Source: an uncultured Paracoccaceae bacterium
GTDB taxonomy: Bacteria; Pseudomonadota; Alphaproteobacteria; Rhodobacterales; Rhodobacteraceae
NCBI GenBank assembly: GCA_947497985.1
Contig: CANMIX010000004.1
Coordinates: 1-64,000 of the forward strand
DNA: 64,000 nucleotides
Reading direction: 5' to 3'
The translations under genes and the position numbers were made by a program. Each line of letters opens with the position of its first letter. The first letter of the stretch is position 1. The notes under the pieces are model-generated. The model made no database searches and was not told where the DNA came from. It saw nothing but the letters and a program-made list of their open reading frames with translations. This document shows, one piece after another, positions 38,003 to 46,430 of the stretch.

Positions 38003-38170
38003 ATGACGGGTTTGATCGGTTTGTTTTTCGTTGTGGTGTCTTTGCTGGCTTCCTGCGCGTGGCTCACGCTTCTTGTGCGTCGCAGCGGGGGCACCGTTTT
38101 GGGACTGAACTATGCAACGCTGATGTTTGTCAGCGTTGCAAGTGCGGTGCTGGCCACGATTTTCCTGTGA
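38003..38170 (+). CDS. small two-helix membrane protein
   Basis: 55-residue product with two hydrophobic segments (LIGLFFVVVSLLASCAWLTL and TLMFVSVASAVLATIFL) joined by a basic loop. An AGGGACAG site precedes the ATG at 38003; an earlier in-frame ATG at 37964 would add 13 hydrophilic residues. Family and function unknown. It lies 62 bases after uvrA on the same strand and might be co-transcribed. Confidence 0.55.
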   Translation: MTGLIGLFFVVVSLLASCAWLTLLVRRSGGTVLGLNYATLMFVSVASAVLATIFL

Positions 38171-38237
38171 ATTGGAACGTAGACACATCCCCGAGCACGG
38201 TGCCTGTACCGCGGCAGGCCAGCGAAATTGTGGTGTC

Positions 38238-38585
38238 TTAGTTGATCTGCCAATCCACAGGACCATTGCGCCCTGTGATGGTGATGACACCGTCGCCTAG
38301 CGTCATCGCCTGACATTCGGTCCCTGCAAAACTGGCGGGCTCTTTGATGGTGCGGCACCATTTGCCGTCGCGGATTGCCCAGGCCCCTTCGAATTTCACA
38401 TCCCCATTCGGGCCGACCTTGCCGGTCAGCCTGCCGTTTTTGCGGACCTTCAAGACAGCTTTGCCGGATGAAATCGTTTTGCCGGCTATGGCTGACGTCA
38501 GTGCGGCATCATCCGCGAAACCAGCTGCGGGCAGGGAAAAGCTGAGCGCAAGGATCAGAGCGGAACATTTTAAAGACTGGTACAT
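38238..38585 (-). CDS. small secreted protein of unknown function
   Basis: 115-residue product with a Sec signal peptide (ending PAAGFADD) and a mature part of about 90 residues rich in beta-forming Gly/Lys/Val pairs, with two cysteines (WCRTIKE and TECQAM) that could form a disulfide. The repeat GKAVLKVRKNGRLTGKV suggests a small beta-barrel. No family recognised. The ATG at 38585 follows AAAGGTGAT; the longer frame to 38624 lacks a site. Confidence 0.7.
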   Translation of the reverse strand: MYQSLKCSALILALSFSLPAAGFADDAALTSAIAGKTISSGKAVLKVRKNGRLTGKVGPNGDVKFEGAWAIRDGKWCRTIKEPASFAGTECQAMTLGDGVITITGRNGPVDWQIN

Positions 38586-38919
38586 TTTATCACCTTTCAA
38601 AACATGGCGCTGATGCGCCTTCACGTCCCATTGGTTCGGTACTTTGGATTATGTATTGCGCAAAAACGCGGAGGCAATATCTGTGCATATTCAAGAGATG
38701 GACGCAGACCTAAACTGTTCGGGCTGCACAGGGCGTTGACAGAGCGTCGGAAAAACATTCAAATCTTAGCTCGTTGAGATTGGACGTGAAATCGACATGT
38801 GCGTTGTGTTGGGAAGATCCCCGGGCCATCCGCATCGGAAGGCACAGGAATGGTGGCCGCCCCCTTTGGGGCGGGTGATCTTTCGTACCTAAACTCTACT
38901 TCCATTTATGGAGAGACAT
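38586..38919. other. intergenic region before the dioxygenase gene
   Basis: No gene supported. A 7-bp hairpin CCGCCCC-CTTT-GGGGCGG at 38857-38874 lies 46 bases before the downstream start, in the likely 5' leader. It has no T run and could be a leader structure; I cannot match it to a known riboswitch. Confidence 0.4.
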
Positions 38920-40032
38920 ATGTCACTCGTTTTTACTGCCGGGGCAGACAGCCTCGACATGCGTTGGGCTGATGGCACCAGCGGAACCTTCCCCTATATC
39001 TGGCTGCGGGACACAGACCCGTCAGGCTTTCACCCCCAAACCGGCGAGCGGGTCTTTGAGCTGAGCAGCGTTCCTCTCGACATCGCGCCAGTCTCGGTGG
39101 AGCAGAGCGAAAGCAATTTGCTGATTACCTGGCCGGGGGCGGATGAGCCGAGCCTGTTTGACCTCGATTGGTTAAAGGCCCATCGTCCCGGCCAACGCCG
39201 TGCAGATGCTGCAGACATTGCCCGCAATCTGTGGCGCGGTGAGCTGGGCGGTGCGGGGGTTCCCCGCCATGACGGATCCGCCATCATGCGCTCTGATGCG
39301 GCATTGGGGGACTGGCTGGCGGATACCAAACGCTTTGGGTTGGCCATTGTCACGGGTCTTGCGGATCATACGGACGCGGGCATGGATGTGGCCCGGCGCG
39401 TTGGCCACTTGCGTGAGACGAATTTTGGGCTGACGTTTGAGGTGGTCTCAAAACCGGATCCGAACAATCTGGCCTATACCTCCGTGGCACTTCCGCTTCA
39501 TACGGATCTGACCAACCAAGAGCTGCCGCCGGGGTATCAATTCCTGCACTGCCTCGCCAATGATGCCGAAGGGGGCGGATCAACCTTTTGCGACGGCGCT
39601 GCGGTGGCCGAGGATCTGCGCAGGCATGACCCCGATGCTTTTGACGTGCTGTCGACCGTTACCGTGCCCTTCCGGTTTCAGGACGAAACGACCGATATCC
39701 GGTCTCGAAAGTCGGTGATCACACTGGACTCCGATGGCAACGTATCCGAGGTCTGTTTCAACGCCCATATCGCCGATTTGGTGGATCTGGAGCCTGCACA
39801 GATGCTGCCGTTTTATCGGGCCTATCGTCTGTTCATGGAGATGACCCGCAGCCCGGATTATGGCATCGCGTTGAAGCTGTCCGGTGGCGAGATGGTGGTA
39901 TTTGACAACCGCCGCGTTCTGCATGGGCGCGAGGCTTTTGATCCATCGACCGGTTATCGCCATCTGCATGGTTGCTATGTGGACCGGGGTGAGTTGGACA
40001 GCCGCATTCGGGTTTTGGCGCGCAACGCCTAA
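38920..40032 (+). CDS. gamma-butyrobetaine hydroxylase-like TauD/TfdA dioxygenase
   Basis: 370-residue Fe(II)/2-oxoglutarate oxygenase. The N-terminal 90 residues form the DUF971-like domain of butyrobetaine and trimethyllysine hydroxylases (RWADGTSGTFPYIWLRDTD). The catalytic domain carries the metal triad H-x-D...H as LPLHTDLTNQELPPG and RVLHGREAF, with the 2-oxoglutarate-binding Arg near RHLHGCYVDRGEL. It could hydroxylate gamma-butyrobetaine in carnitine metabolism, but related enzymes act on other betaines. Start at 38920 is chosen since GGAGAG ends 5 bases before it. Confidence 0.88.
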   Translation: MSLVFTAGADSLDMRWADGTSGTFPYIWLRDTDPSGFHPQTGERVFELSSVPLDIAPVSVEQSESNLLITWPGADEPSLFDLDWLKAHRPGQRRADAADIARNLWRGELGGAGVPRHDGSAIMRSDAALGDWLADTKRFGLAIVTGLADHTDAGMDVARRVGHLRETNFGLTFEVVSKPDPNNLAYTSVALPLHTDLTNQELPPGYQFLHCLANDAEGGGSTFCDGAAVAEDLRRHDPDAFDVLSTVTVPFRFQDETTDIRSRKSVITLDSDGNVSEVCFNAHIADLVDLEPAQMLPFYRAYRLFMEMTRSPDYGIALKLSGGEMVVFDNRRVLHGREAFDPSTGYRHLHGCYVDRGELDSRIRVLARNA

Positions 40033-40093
40033 CCCCAAAGTCGATGCAATCAGCGCGCCCGTTCCAATGCGGGCGCGCGTTCTTAGGTGTTGT

Positions 40094-40300
40094 TTAGTTG
40101 CGTTCCAGCGGGCAAGTCGACAGGCCAAAGATCCGGTAAAGCGGACAATGGTTGATAAATGCCGTGCCCACAAAGACGACGCCTGCGATAAGCCCGATCA
40201 CCATCCAGCCCCCGCCGATGCCTGCGAAATACGCGACGATCAACGCGGCGCCGATTAGAATGCGCGCGATCCGATCCCAGCTTGCTAGATTTTTGGTCAT
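40094..40300 (-). CDS. DUF2892 (YgaP-like) membrane protein
   Basis: 68-residue product with two membrane segments and the family signature IARILIGAALIV...INHCPLYRIFGLSTCP. DUF2892 domains occur alone or fused to rhodanese and are often near sulfur and redox genes. Of the two ATGs, the second (40300) lies 6 bases after GAGGAG. It is downstream of the Crp/Fnr gene on the same strand, 100 bases apart. Confidence 0.85.
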   Translation of the reverse strand: MTKNLASWDRIARILIGAALIVAYFAGIGGGWMVIGLIAGVVFVGTAFINHCPLYRIFGLSTCPLERN

Positions 40301-40400
40301 GGTCATCTCCTCTTTTGATCTGATGTCATTGAGGAGCGTAGAGCAGGGGGCACACGTTGGTCTGTGACGGGGTCACAAACCCCGCGCGGGTTTTACGTCG

Positions 40401-41054
40401 TTAGCTTGCGCTTTGGGAAAATCCCATCAACGCGGCACGGTCCAATACACGCAAGCGACCCCGGCCCGTCGCGACCCAGCCCCGTTTTGCCCAGGCCTCT
40501 AACCGGCGTGAGACCACCTCGCGGGCGGTGCCGATTTCGCGGGCCAGATCCCCTTGGGTTATGATGATCTCTGAGCCTTGGTCCAACTCCAGCAGCCGCT
40601 CGGCCAAACGATGTTCGGCGCGTTGAAAGGTGACTTTTTCCAATAAGTGCATCAGCATCTGCATCCGGTCGGAAAAGGCACGCATCACCACGGCGCGGAA
40701 GCTGTCGGATTGGTTCAAAAGTTCCAGGAACACGGGCTTTGGCAGGAGTACCAAACGGGTGGGTCCACGTGTGCGGGCCTCGGCTGAGTAGTCCTCCCCA
40801 CCCAACAGACCTAGCGTGGACTGGATACAGCTCTGCCCCGGTGTCACCGAATACAGCAGCATTTCGCGGCCGTTCACCCCCGACAGGCCGACATCCACGC
40901 ATCCTTCGAGCACGATCACGTAGCCTTGCACCGCATCACCGGGGCGAAATAAGACGTGGTCCTCGGGTAGGCTATGTGGGGTCAGTTGGGCGAGGCGGCT
41001 GCGGGCCGCGTCGTCCATTTCGCGCATCAGCGGTGAAGAATCGAGCCATGACAT
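40401..41054 (-). CDS. Crp/Fnr-family transcriptional regulator
   Basis: 217-residue regulator: cyclic-nucleotide-binding-like sensor domain (about 20-130) and a C-terminal helix-turn-helix (ITQGDLAREIGTAREVVSRR). It has only two scattered cysteines (EGCVDV and QSCIQS), so it lacks the N-terminal iron-sulfur cluster of FnrL; the signal is unknown. The start lies only 12 bases after the mmsB stop on the same strand, so it may be transcribed with the valine catabolic genes, and the DUF2892 gene follows. Confidence 0.88.
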   Translation of the reverse strand: MSWLDSSPLMREMDDAARSRLAQLTPHSLPEDHVLFRPGDAVQGYVIVLEGCVDVGLSGVNGREMLLYSVTPGQSCIQSTLGLLGGEDYSAEARTRGPTRLVLLPKPVFLELLNQSDSFRAVVMRAFSDRMQMLMHLLEKVTFQRAEHRLAERLLELDQGSEIIITQGDLAREIGTAREVVSRRLEAWAKRGWVATGRGRLRVLDRAALMGFSQSAS

Positions 41055-41066
41055 GGCGCGAAACTA

Positions 41067-41939
41067 TCAATCCCGTCCGCGTTTTTCAAAGCGTGGCAAC
41101 AGCGCCGAAAAGTCGCGCCCGCGTCCATCCTCATCTTCGACAAACTGCGTATAGAGCGCAGTGGCCTGCTGCCCCATCGGAGTGTCTGCATCGGCCCCGT
41201 CTGCGGCCTGTTGCGACAGACGCAGGTCTTTGAGCATCAGTTCCGCCGCAAAGCCCGGCGTGTATTCATTGTCCGCCGGAGAGGTCGGCCCGACGCCTGG
41301 CGCCGGGCAATAGGCATTCATCGACCAGCTGTACCCCGACGACGTAGAGACAACGTCGAACATCTTTTGCCGATCCAGCCCCAGTTTGTCTGCAAGGGCA
41401 AAGGCTTCGCAGGTTGCAGCCATCGTGACACCAAGGATCATATTGTTGCAGATCTTGGCGGCTTGGCCTGCACCGGCGTCGCCGCAATGCACCGCCTTTT
41501 GTCCCATCACATCAAACAAGGGGCGCGCCAGTGCAAAGCCCTGCACGCTGCCGCCTGCCATAAAGGTCAGGCTGCCTTGCGCCGCGCCGCCAATGCCCCC
41601 GGACACGGGGGCATCGACCGCCAAAAGACCCGCGTTGTGTGCTTGCTCCGCGACGTGCCGGGCGCTGTCGACGTCTACGGTCGAACAGTCCAGAAACAGC
41701 GCGTCTTTCTCCATGACGGGAATGATCTCTTGCGCGACACTGCGAAGGATATCGCCATTGGGAAGCATGGTGATCACGACCTTTGCGCCTGCCACTGCAG
41801 CGGGGGCTGTGTTTGCCTCTGCGACATTGTCGACGGCGACGCCGGCTGGGTCAAACCCCGTGACATTGTATCCAGCCGCTGCCAGATTTGCCGCCATCGG
41901 CGCGCCCATATTCCCCAATCCAATAAAGGCTATGTTCAT
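41067..41939 (-). CDS. mmsB: 3-hydroxyisobutyrate dehydrogenase
   Basis: NAD-dependent enzyme oxidising 3-hydroxyisobutyrate to methylmalonate semialdehyde in valine breakdown. The 290-residue product has the Rossmann motif IAFIGLGNMGAPMAANLAAAG, the substrate-binding DAPVSGGIGGAAQGSLTFM, the catalytic lysine in GDAGAGQAAKICNNM and the C-terminal LMLKDLRLSQQAA. It is third in the operon after an acyl-CoA dehydrogenase and a 3-hydroxyisobutyryl-CoA hydrolase, which fits the pathway order. Confidence 0.94.
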   Translation of the reverse strand: MNIAFIGLGNMGAPMAANLAAAGYNVTGFDPAGVAVDNVAEANTAPAAVAGAKVVITMLPNGDILRSVAQEIIPVMEKDALFLDCSTVDVDSARHVAEQAHNAGLLAVDAPVSGGIGGAAQGSLTFMAGGSVQGFALARPLFDVMGQKAVHCGDAGAGQAAKICNNMILGVTMAATCEAFALADKLGLDRQKMFDVVSTSSGYSWSMNAYCPAPGVGPTSPADNEYTPGFAAELMLKDLRLSQQAADGADADTPMGQQATALYTQFVEDEDGRGRDFSALLPRFEKRGRD

Positions 41940-41967
41940 GGTGTTCCTCCCTAAATAAGCGCGTGGT

Positions 41968-43011
41968 TCAAAACGTCAGCGTGTTGTCCCCAAGGGGCAG
42001 CAACAGGTTTGAAACCTCCACCGGTGGCACCTGCATGTCTGGGTATTTCCAATTTGGCTGGCGGTCTTTGTCGATCAACTGCGCCCGCACGCCTTCTTGA
42101 AAATCCGCCATCTCTTGCGCGCGATAGGTGAAACGGTATTCCATCTCGAGCGCTTTCTCCATCGACAACTGGGTGCCTCGCAGGCGATGCAGCACCTCAA
42201 CGGAAACGGCCATCGACAGCGCGGAATGGGGCGAGATGCGTTTCAACACATCCTTGGCAAAATCGCTGCCGCTTTGTTGCAGCTGGGTCAGGATGTCGGC
42301 CAGGCTCTCTCCGTCGAACAACCGGTCGATCTCTTCTTGTCGTTCGGCCAAAGGTGCCAGATCCGGTTTGGTTCCATCCTGGTCCAGCCGCGTTGCATCC
42401 CCGCTCTCTTCCAAAGCCGCGATCAAAGCCGGCCATTTGTCTTGTGGGATAAGATGGTCCGCAAATCCGGCATAAAGCGCATCCGAGGCTTTCATCCGAT
42501 AGGCGGTCATAGCGATGTATTCACCAAGGCGTCCCGGTGCCAGCGCCAAAAGCAAAGTTCCACCCACATCCGGGATCAAGCCTATTACGGCTTCAGGCAT
42601 TGCGACTTGCGATGTCTCGCACACCACGCGGTGGGTGCCATGACATCCGAGCCCAACACCACCACCCATGACAAAGCCCTGCATGAAGCTGACGATTGGT
42701 TTTGGATAGCCAAAGATCCGGGCGTTCATTCGGTATTCGTCGCGCCAAAAATCCCGCGCGGCTTGCAAATCGCCCGCTTGGGCCGCGTGATAGATCCCGG
42801 CGACATCGCCGCCCGCACAAAAGGCCTTGTCCCCTTGGGCGTCGATCACCACCAGCTTGACGGCCGGATCATCAAGCCATGCAACAAGGGCTGCGTCAAT
42901 CTGCTGGCACATCTGGTGGGTCAGTGCGTTCAACGCTTTGGGTCGGGTCAGTGTAATGCGGCCTGCATGACCAGTGACCCGGATCAAAAGATCAGAATTT
43001 TCCTCTGCCAT
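41968..43011 (-). CDS. 3-hydroxyisobutyryl-CoA hydrolase
   Basis: 347-residue crotonase-superfamily protein that releases CoA from 3-hydroxyisobutyryl-CoA in valine catabolism. The length and the extended C-terminal half distinguish it from enoyl-CoA hydratases of about 260 residues. Visible features: RPKALNALTHQM, the oxyanion-hole FMQGFVMGGGVGLGCHGTHR and the acidic active-site region MPEAVIGLIPDVGGT. It lies between the acyl-CoA dehydrogenase and mmsB genes with gaps of 10 and 28 bases. Confidence 0.92.
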   Translation of the reverse strand: MAEENSDLLIRVTGHAGRITLTRPKALNALTHQMCQQIDAALVAWLDDPAVKLVVIDAQGDKAFCAGGDVAGIYHAAQAGDLQAARDFWRDEYRMNARIFGYPKPIVSFMQGFVMGGGVGLGCHGTHRVVCETSQVAMPEAVIGLIPDVGGTLLLALAPGRLGEYIAMTAYRMKASDALYAGFADHLIPQDKWPALIAALEESGDATRLDQDGTKPDLAPLAERQEEIDRLFDGESLADILTQLQQSGSDFAKDVLKRISPHSALSMAVSVEVLHRLRGTQLSMEKALEMEYRFTYRAQEMADFQEGVRAQLIDKDRQPNWKYPDMQVPPVEVSNLLLPLGDNTLTF

Positions 43012-43021
43012 AGGAGCTCCC

Positions 43022-44167
43022 TTAGGTGTTTGCGGCGAGCAGATGGCGGGCGGTGATCACGCGCATAATTTCATTTGTACCTTCAAGAATCTGATGAACA
43101 CGTAAGTCACGCGCCAGTTTTTCGATCCCATAGTCGGCCAGATAGCCGTATCCACCGTGCAGTTGCAGACAGTGATCGACAACCTTTGATCCGGTTTCGG
43201 TGACGAACTTTTTGGCCATGGCGCAGAATTTACTGGCATCGGGGGCCCCTGTGTCCAGCTTCCACGCGGCTTGACGCAGGAACACGCGCGCTGCCTGAAG
43301 TTCGATCTCCATATCCGCAAGTCGGAACTGCAGAGCCTGGAATTGATCGATGCTCTGCCCAAAGGCTTTGCGTTCGGACATATATTGCAGAGTCTGAGTG
43401 AGCGCTTGCTGCGCGCCCCCAAGCGAGCAGGCAGAGATGTTCAACCGTCCGCCGTCCAGCCCCGCCATCGCGTATTTGAAACCTTTGCCTTCCTCACCGA
43501 TCAACGCGCCTGCGCCGATTGTGCAATCATCAAATTGAACCTGGGCTGTTGGCTGGCTTTTCCACCCCATCTTTTCTTCCAAGGCACCAAAGGACAGGCC
43601 AGGCGTTCCGTCTTGGACCAACACGCAGGATATCCCGCGCGGGCTGTCATCGCCGGTGCGCACCATGGTGACATATGCATCCGAATAGGACCCGCCCGAG
43701 ATAAACGCCTTGGTCCCATTGAGGGTGTATCCATCTGCAGTCTTGGTCGCACGTGTCCTGAGCGCCGCCGCGTCGGACCCAGAACCGGGCTCGGTCAGGC
43801 AATAGGACAGCACGGTCTGCATTTGCAACACATCGGGTAAAACCCGGTCTTTCAGCGCGGCGTCGCCATAAGTGTCGATCATTTTTGCGCACATGTTGTG
43901 GATCGACAAAAAGGCTGCCACGGACGGACATGCCATTGATAAAGCTTCAAACACCAACGTCGCATCCAGCCGGGACAGGCCAGCACCACCGCTGCCTTCG
44001 CTGACGTAAAGCCCGCCAAACCCCAATGCACCAAGCGCGGGCCAAAGGGATTTGGGAATGGTACCATCACGCTCCCAATCGCGCGCAAAAGGCGCGATCT
44101 GCGTTTGGCCAAAATCATACGCGAGGTCAAATATTGCTGTTTGCTCCTCGGTCAATGCAAAATCCAT
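43022..44167 (-). CDS. acyl-CoA dehydrogenase, probably isobutyryl-CoA specific
   Basis: 381-residue FAD acyl-CoA dehydrogenase. FAD and substrate motifs are clear: YCLTEPGSGSDAAALRTRAT, the GTKAFISGGSYSD loop and the C-terminal HGGYGYLADYGIEKL and QILEGTNEIMRVITARHLL, which carries the catalytic base region. First gene of an operon with the CoA hydrolase and mmsB, so isobutyryl-CoA is the likely substrate. An AACGATCGTT palindrome lies 32 bases before the start. Confidence 0.93.
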   Translation of the reverse strand: MDFALTEEQTAIFDLAYDFGQTQIAPFARDWERDGTIPKSLWPALGALGFGGLYVSEGSGGAGLSRLDATLVFEALSMACPSVAAFLSIHNMCAKMIDTYGDAALKDRVLPDVLQMQTVLSYCLTEPGSGSDAAALRTRATKTADGYTLNGTKAFISGGSYSDAYVTMVRTGDDSPRGISCVLVQDGTPGLSFGALEEKMGWKSQPTAQVQFDDCTIGAGALIGEEGKGFKYAMAGLDGGRLNISACSLGGAQQALTQTLQYMSERKAFGQSIDQFQALQFRLADMEIELQAARVFLRQAAWKLDTGAPDASKFCAMAKKFVTETGSKVVDHCLQLHGGYGYLADYGIEKLARDLRVHQILEGTNEIMRVITARHLLAANT

Positions 44168-44198
44168 AGCCTTTCCTCCCGACGGCCTGGCTGAATTG

Positions 44199-44208
44199 AA
44201 CGATCGTT
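44199..44208. promoter_or_regulatory. AACGATCGTT palindrome before the valine operon
   Basis: A 10-bp perfect palindrome, flanked by AT-rich TTATTTAATA, 32 bases upstream of the acyl-CoA dehydrogenase ATG. The size and placement suit a TetR-type operator, but no such regulator is in the window. Confidence 0.35.
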
Positions 44209-44409
44209 TATTTAATACCCGCTCTCTGATGCAGAGGCAAGCAGCGGTTTTGCACGGCCATTTTGCAATTTTGAAGGAGCCAACGGCGCGGCACTCTCAA
44301 CTTTCAAAATCCTAGAGACGAAATTTTAAGAAGATTGCCGGAAAACTTTGGCTAAATCCGAATTCCAGAACGGCACGTGATCGCCTGGATCACTGAAGGA
44401 GCTACCATC

Positions 44410-46200
44410 ATGGGAAACTTGGACAATCATTTTCATGCGCAGGGTCAACAAAACAACCTTGCCCAGACATCCAGCCAGACGTTATCGCCCATTTTCTCCG
44501 CCCCTGTAAACAAGATAGACAGGAAGAAGCTTGCCGAGCGCTGCGCCCTGCTGCTCAACCACGCCAATCGCAAGATTATGGCAATAGAGCTCGATGACGC
44601 GGAGCGAATTCTGGAAGAAGTTAAAAAGATAGATCCAGACAACGTCGAACTAAAGTACAACTACGCCAACCTTTACTTGAACCGCAAACGCCTGGATCTA
44701 GCGGTGGTGCCGCTATTGGAAGTCCTTGCGAAAAACCCCAACGATTCCATGGCGTATTCCAATCTTGGCGCGATCATGAACAAGTGGAAGGACTATCCTG
44801 CAGCGTATAAGTTCTTTGAAAAAGCTCTGAAATGTGACCCAAAGAACACCGTTGCGGCCGCTCGTCTTGTTCACAATTCCATGATGCTTTCCGATTGGAG
44901 CAATTGGGAGCGGCTAAACGAATTGAAAAAACTCTTTTACAAAAAAGTCGGTTCTATGGACCCCGGGTTGTTTCTGCCGATGCTGGACGACCCGGCGCTG
45001 CAGCGGATAAAATCGGAAGCTTACATCGAGGGGCTCGTAGGGCGATATCCGCGAAACCGACCGGCGCCACGTTCGCGCGGAGAAGGTGATAAAATCCGCC
45101 TGGGGTATTATTCTTCTGATTTCCACAAACACGCCACCATGTGGTTGATGATCCGAATGCTCGAACTTCATGATCGGGATAAATTTGAAATCTTCATCTA
45201 CGATTACAGCATGAAATTTGATGAGATGAGCGAAAAGGTGAGGGCCATCGCCGATCATTATCATGTTGTCCGCGATAAAACTGACGAAGACATCGCCGCG
45301 CTTTCACGCGAACACGGCATTGATATCGCGATCGATCTGAAAGGGTTTACGTCGGGACATCGAACGCAAATTGTGTTGAAAAACCCGGCGCCCGTAAATG
45401 TGTCCTACATCGGATATCCTGGCACGATCGGCTCTAAGGACTTGGACTACATCGTTGCAGACGAAGTGATGATCCCGATGTCCCTGCGCAAGCACTACTC
45501 GGAAAAGATCATCTACATGCCCGACTGTTATCAGGTCACGAACGACGCGCGCGAAATGTCATCTGACATCCCTTCGCGTCAGGAGCTTGGCTTGCCCGAC
45601 AATGCCTTTGTGTTCTGTTCGTTTAACTCTCATTACAAGGTCACACCGGTGGAGTTCGAAATCTGGACACGCCTGGTGAAACAAGTCGAAGGTAGCGTTC
45701 TTTGGATGTGGTGCAGCGAAGAGGCGGCCAAGGAAAATCTAAAAGCGACGTTCGAGAAGAGCGGGCTTTCGCCAGACCGGCTGATCTTTGCGGAATCGGT
45801 CTCGCAGGAAGAGCATCTGGCACGGATGACGCAGGCAGATCTGTTTTTGGATACATTTGCAGTTTGTGCGCATACGACAGCTTCTGATGCGATGTGGGCA
45901 GGCCTGCCTTTGGTGACAATGGAAGGCAAACAATTTGCCGCACGCGTAGCGAGCAGCGTGCTGCATACGATGGGCCTGCCGGAACTGGTTACCCGTCGTA
46001 AAGACGACTATGAGAATGTGGCGTTGGAGTTGGCGCAAAACCCTGAAAAGCTGAGCGACATCCGTGCAAAAATTGCGCAACAGCGGGAGACTTCGCCTAT
46101 GTTCGACACGGAACGCTTCACCCGCAATTGGGAACAACAGCTGGAAAGAGCGCTGGTGCGGTGTGAGAGCGGGTTGAAGCCCGACCACCTAATGCCTTGA
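44410..46200 (+). CDS. SPINDLY/OGT-like GT41 glycosyltransferase with TPR repeats
   Basis: 596-residue protein of the COG3914/GT41 group. Residues about 45-165 are tetratricopeptide repeats (ELKYNYANLYLNRKRLDLAV, AYSNLGAIMNKWKDYPAAYK). The rest is the catalytic two-Rossmann fold: DFHKHATMWLMIRMLELHDR, IDLKGFTSGHRTQ, VSYIGYPGTIGSKDLDYIVA, YMPDCYQVTND, FCSFNSHYKVTP and the nucleotide-sugar motif CAHTTASDAMWAGLPLVTM. Relatives transfer GlcNAc, fucose or glucose to Ser/Thr or Asn of proteins. Bacterial targets are mostly unknown. The ATG at 44410 follows AAGGAG. A second copy lies 230 bases downstream. Confidence 0.88.
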   Translation: MGNLDNHFHAQGQQNNLAQTSSQTLSPIFSAPVNKIDRKKLAERCALLLNHANRKIMAIELDDAERILEEVKKIDPDNVELKYNYANLYLNRKRLDLAVVPLLEVLAKNPNDSMAYSNLGAIMNKWKDYPAAYKFFEKALKCDPKNTVAAARLVHNSMMLSDWSNWERLNELKKLFYKKVGSMDPGLFLPMLDDPALQRIKSEAYIEGLVGRYPRNRPAPRSRGEGDKIRLGYYSSDFHKHATMWLMIRMLELHDRDKFEIFIYDYSMKFDEMSEKVRAIADHYHVVRDKTDEDIAALSREHGIDIAIDLKGFTSGHRTQIVLKNPAPVNVSYIGYPGTIGSKDLDYIVADEVMIPMSLRKHYSEKIIYMPDCYQVTNDAREMSSDIPSRQELGLPDNAFVFCSFNSHYKVTPVEFEIWTRLVKQVEGSVLWMWCSEEAAKENLKATFEKSGLSPDRLIFAESVSQEEHLARMTQADLFLDTFAVCAHTTASDAMWAGLPLVTMEGKQFAARVASSVLHTMGLPELVTRRKDDYENVALELAQNPEKLSDIRAKIAQQRETSPMFDTERFTRNWEQQLERALVRCESGLKPDHLMP

Positions 46201-46430
46201 ACAATGGCGTTTTCCGTTTGGACGTCACTGATTGTGAACGGAATTAGCTCGCGGATCGAGGCAGAGGCACCAATAGTGGGAAACCTTGTTTGTCGCCGAA
46301 GGTTCGAAGGCTGGAAAAGTTCCGCGTGAATGCGTTCCTGTCGCGCGTTCGAATTGGCTTGGAGCCTTTCGTCGACGGCTTTTAGTCAACGGCAATGCCA
46401 TCAACCATTTACTCTTCTTTTGGATGTTCG
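46201..46430. other. spacer between the two GT41 genes
   Basis: 230 bases, no gene supported. A frame at 46286-46594 has no family features. Confidence 0.4.
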
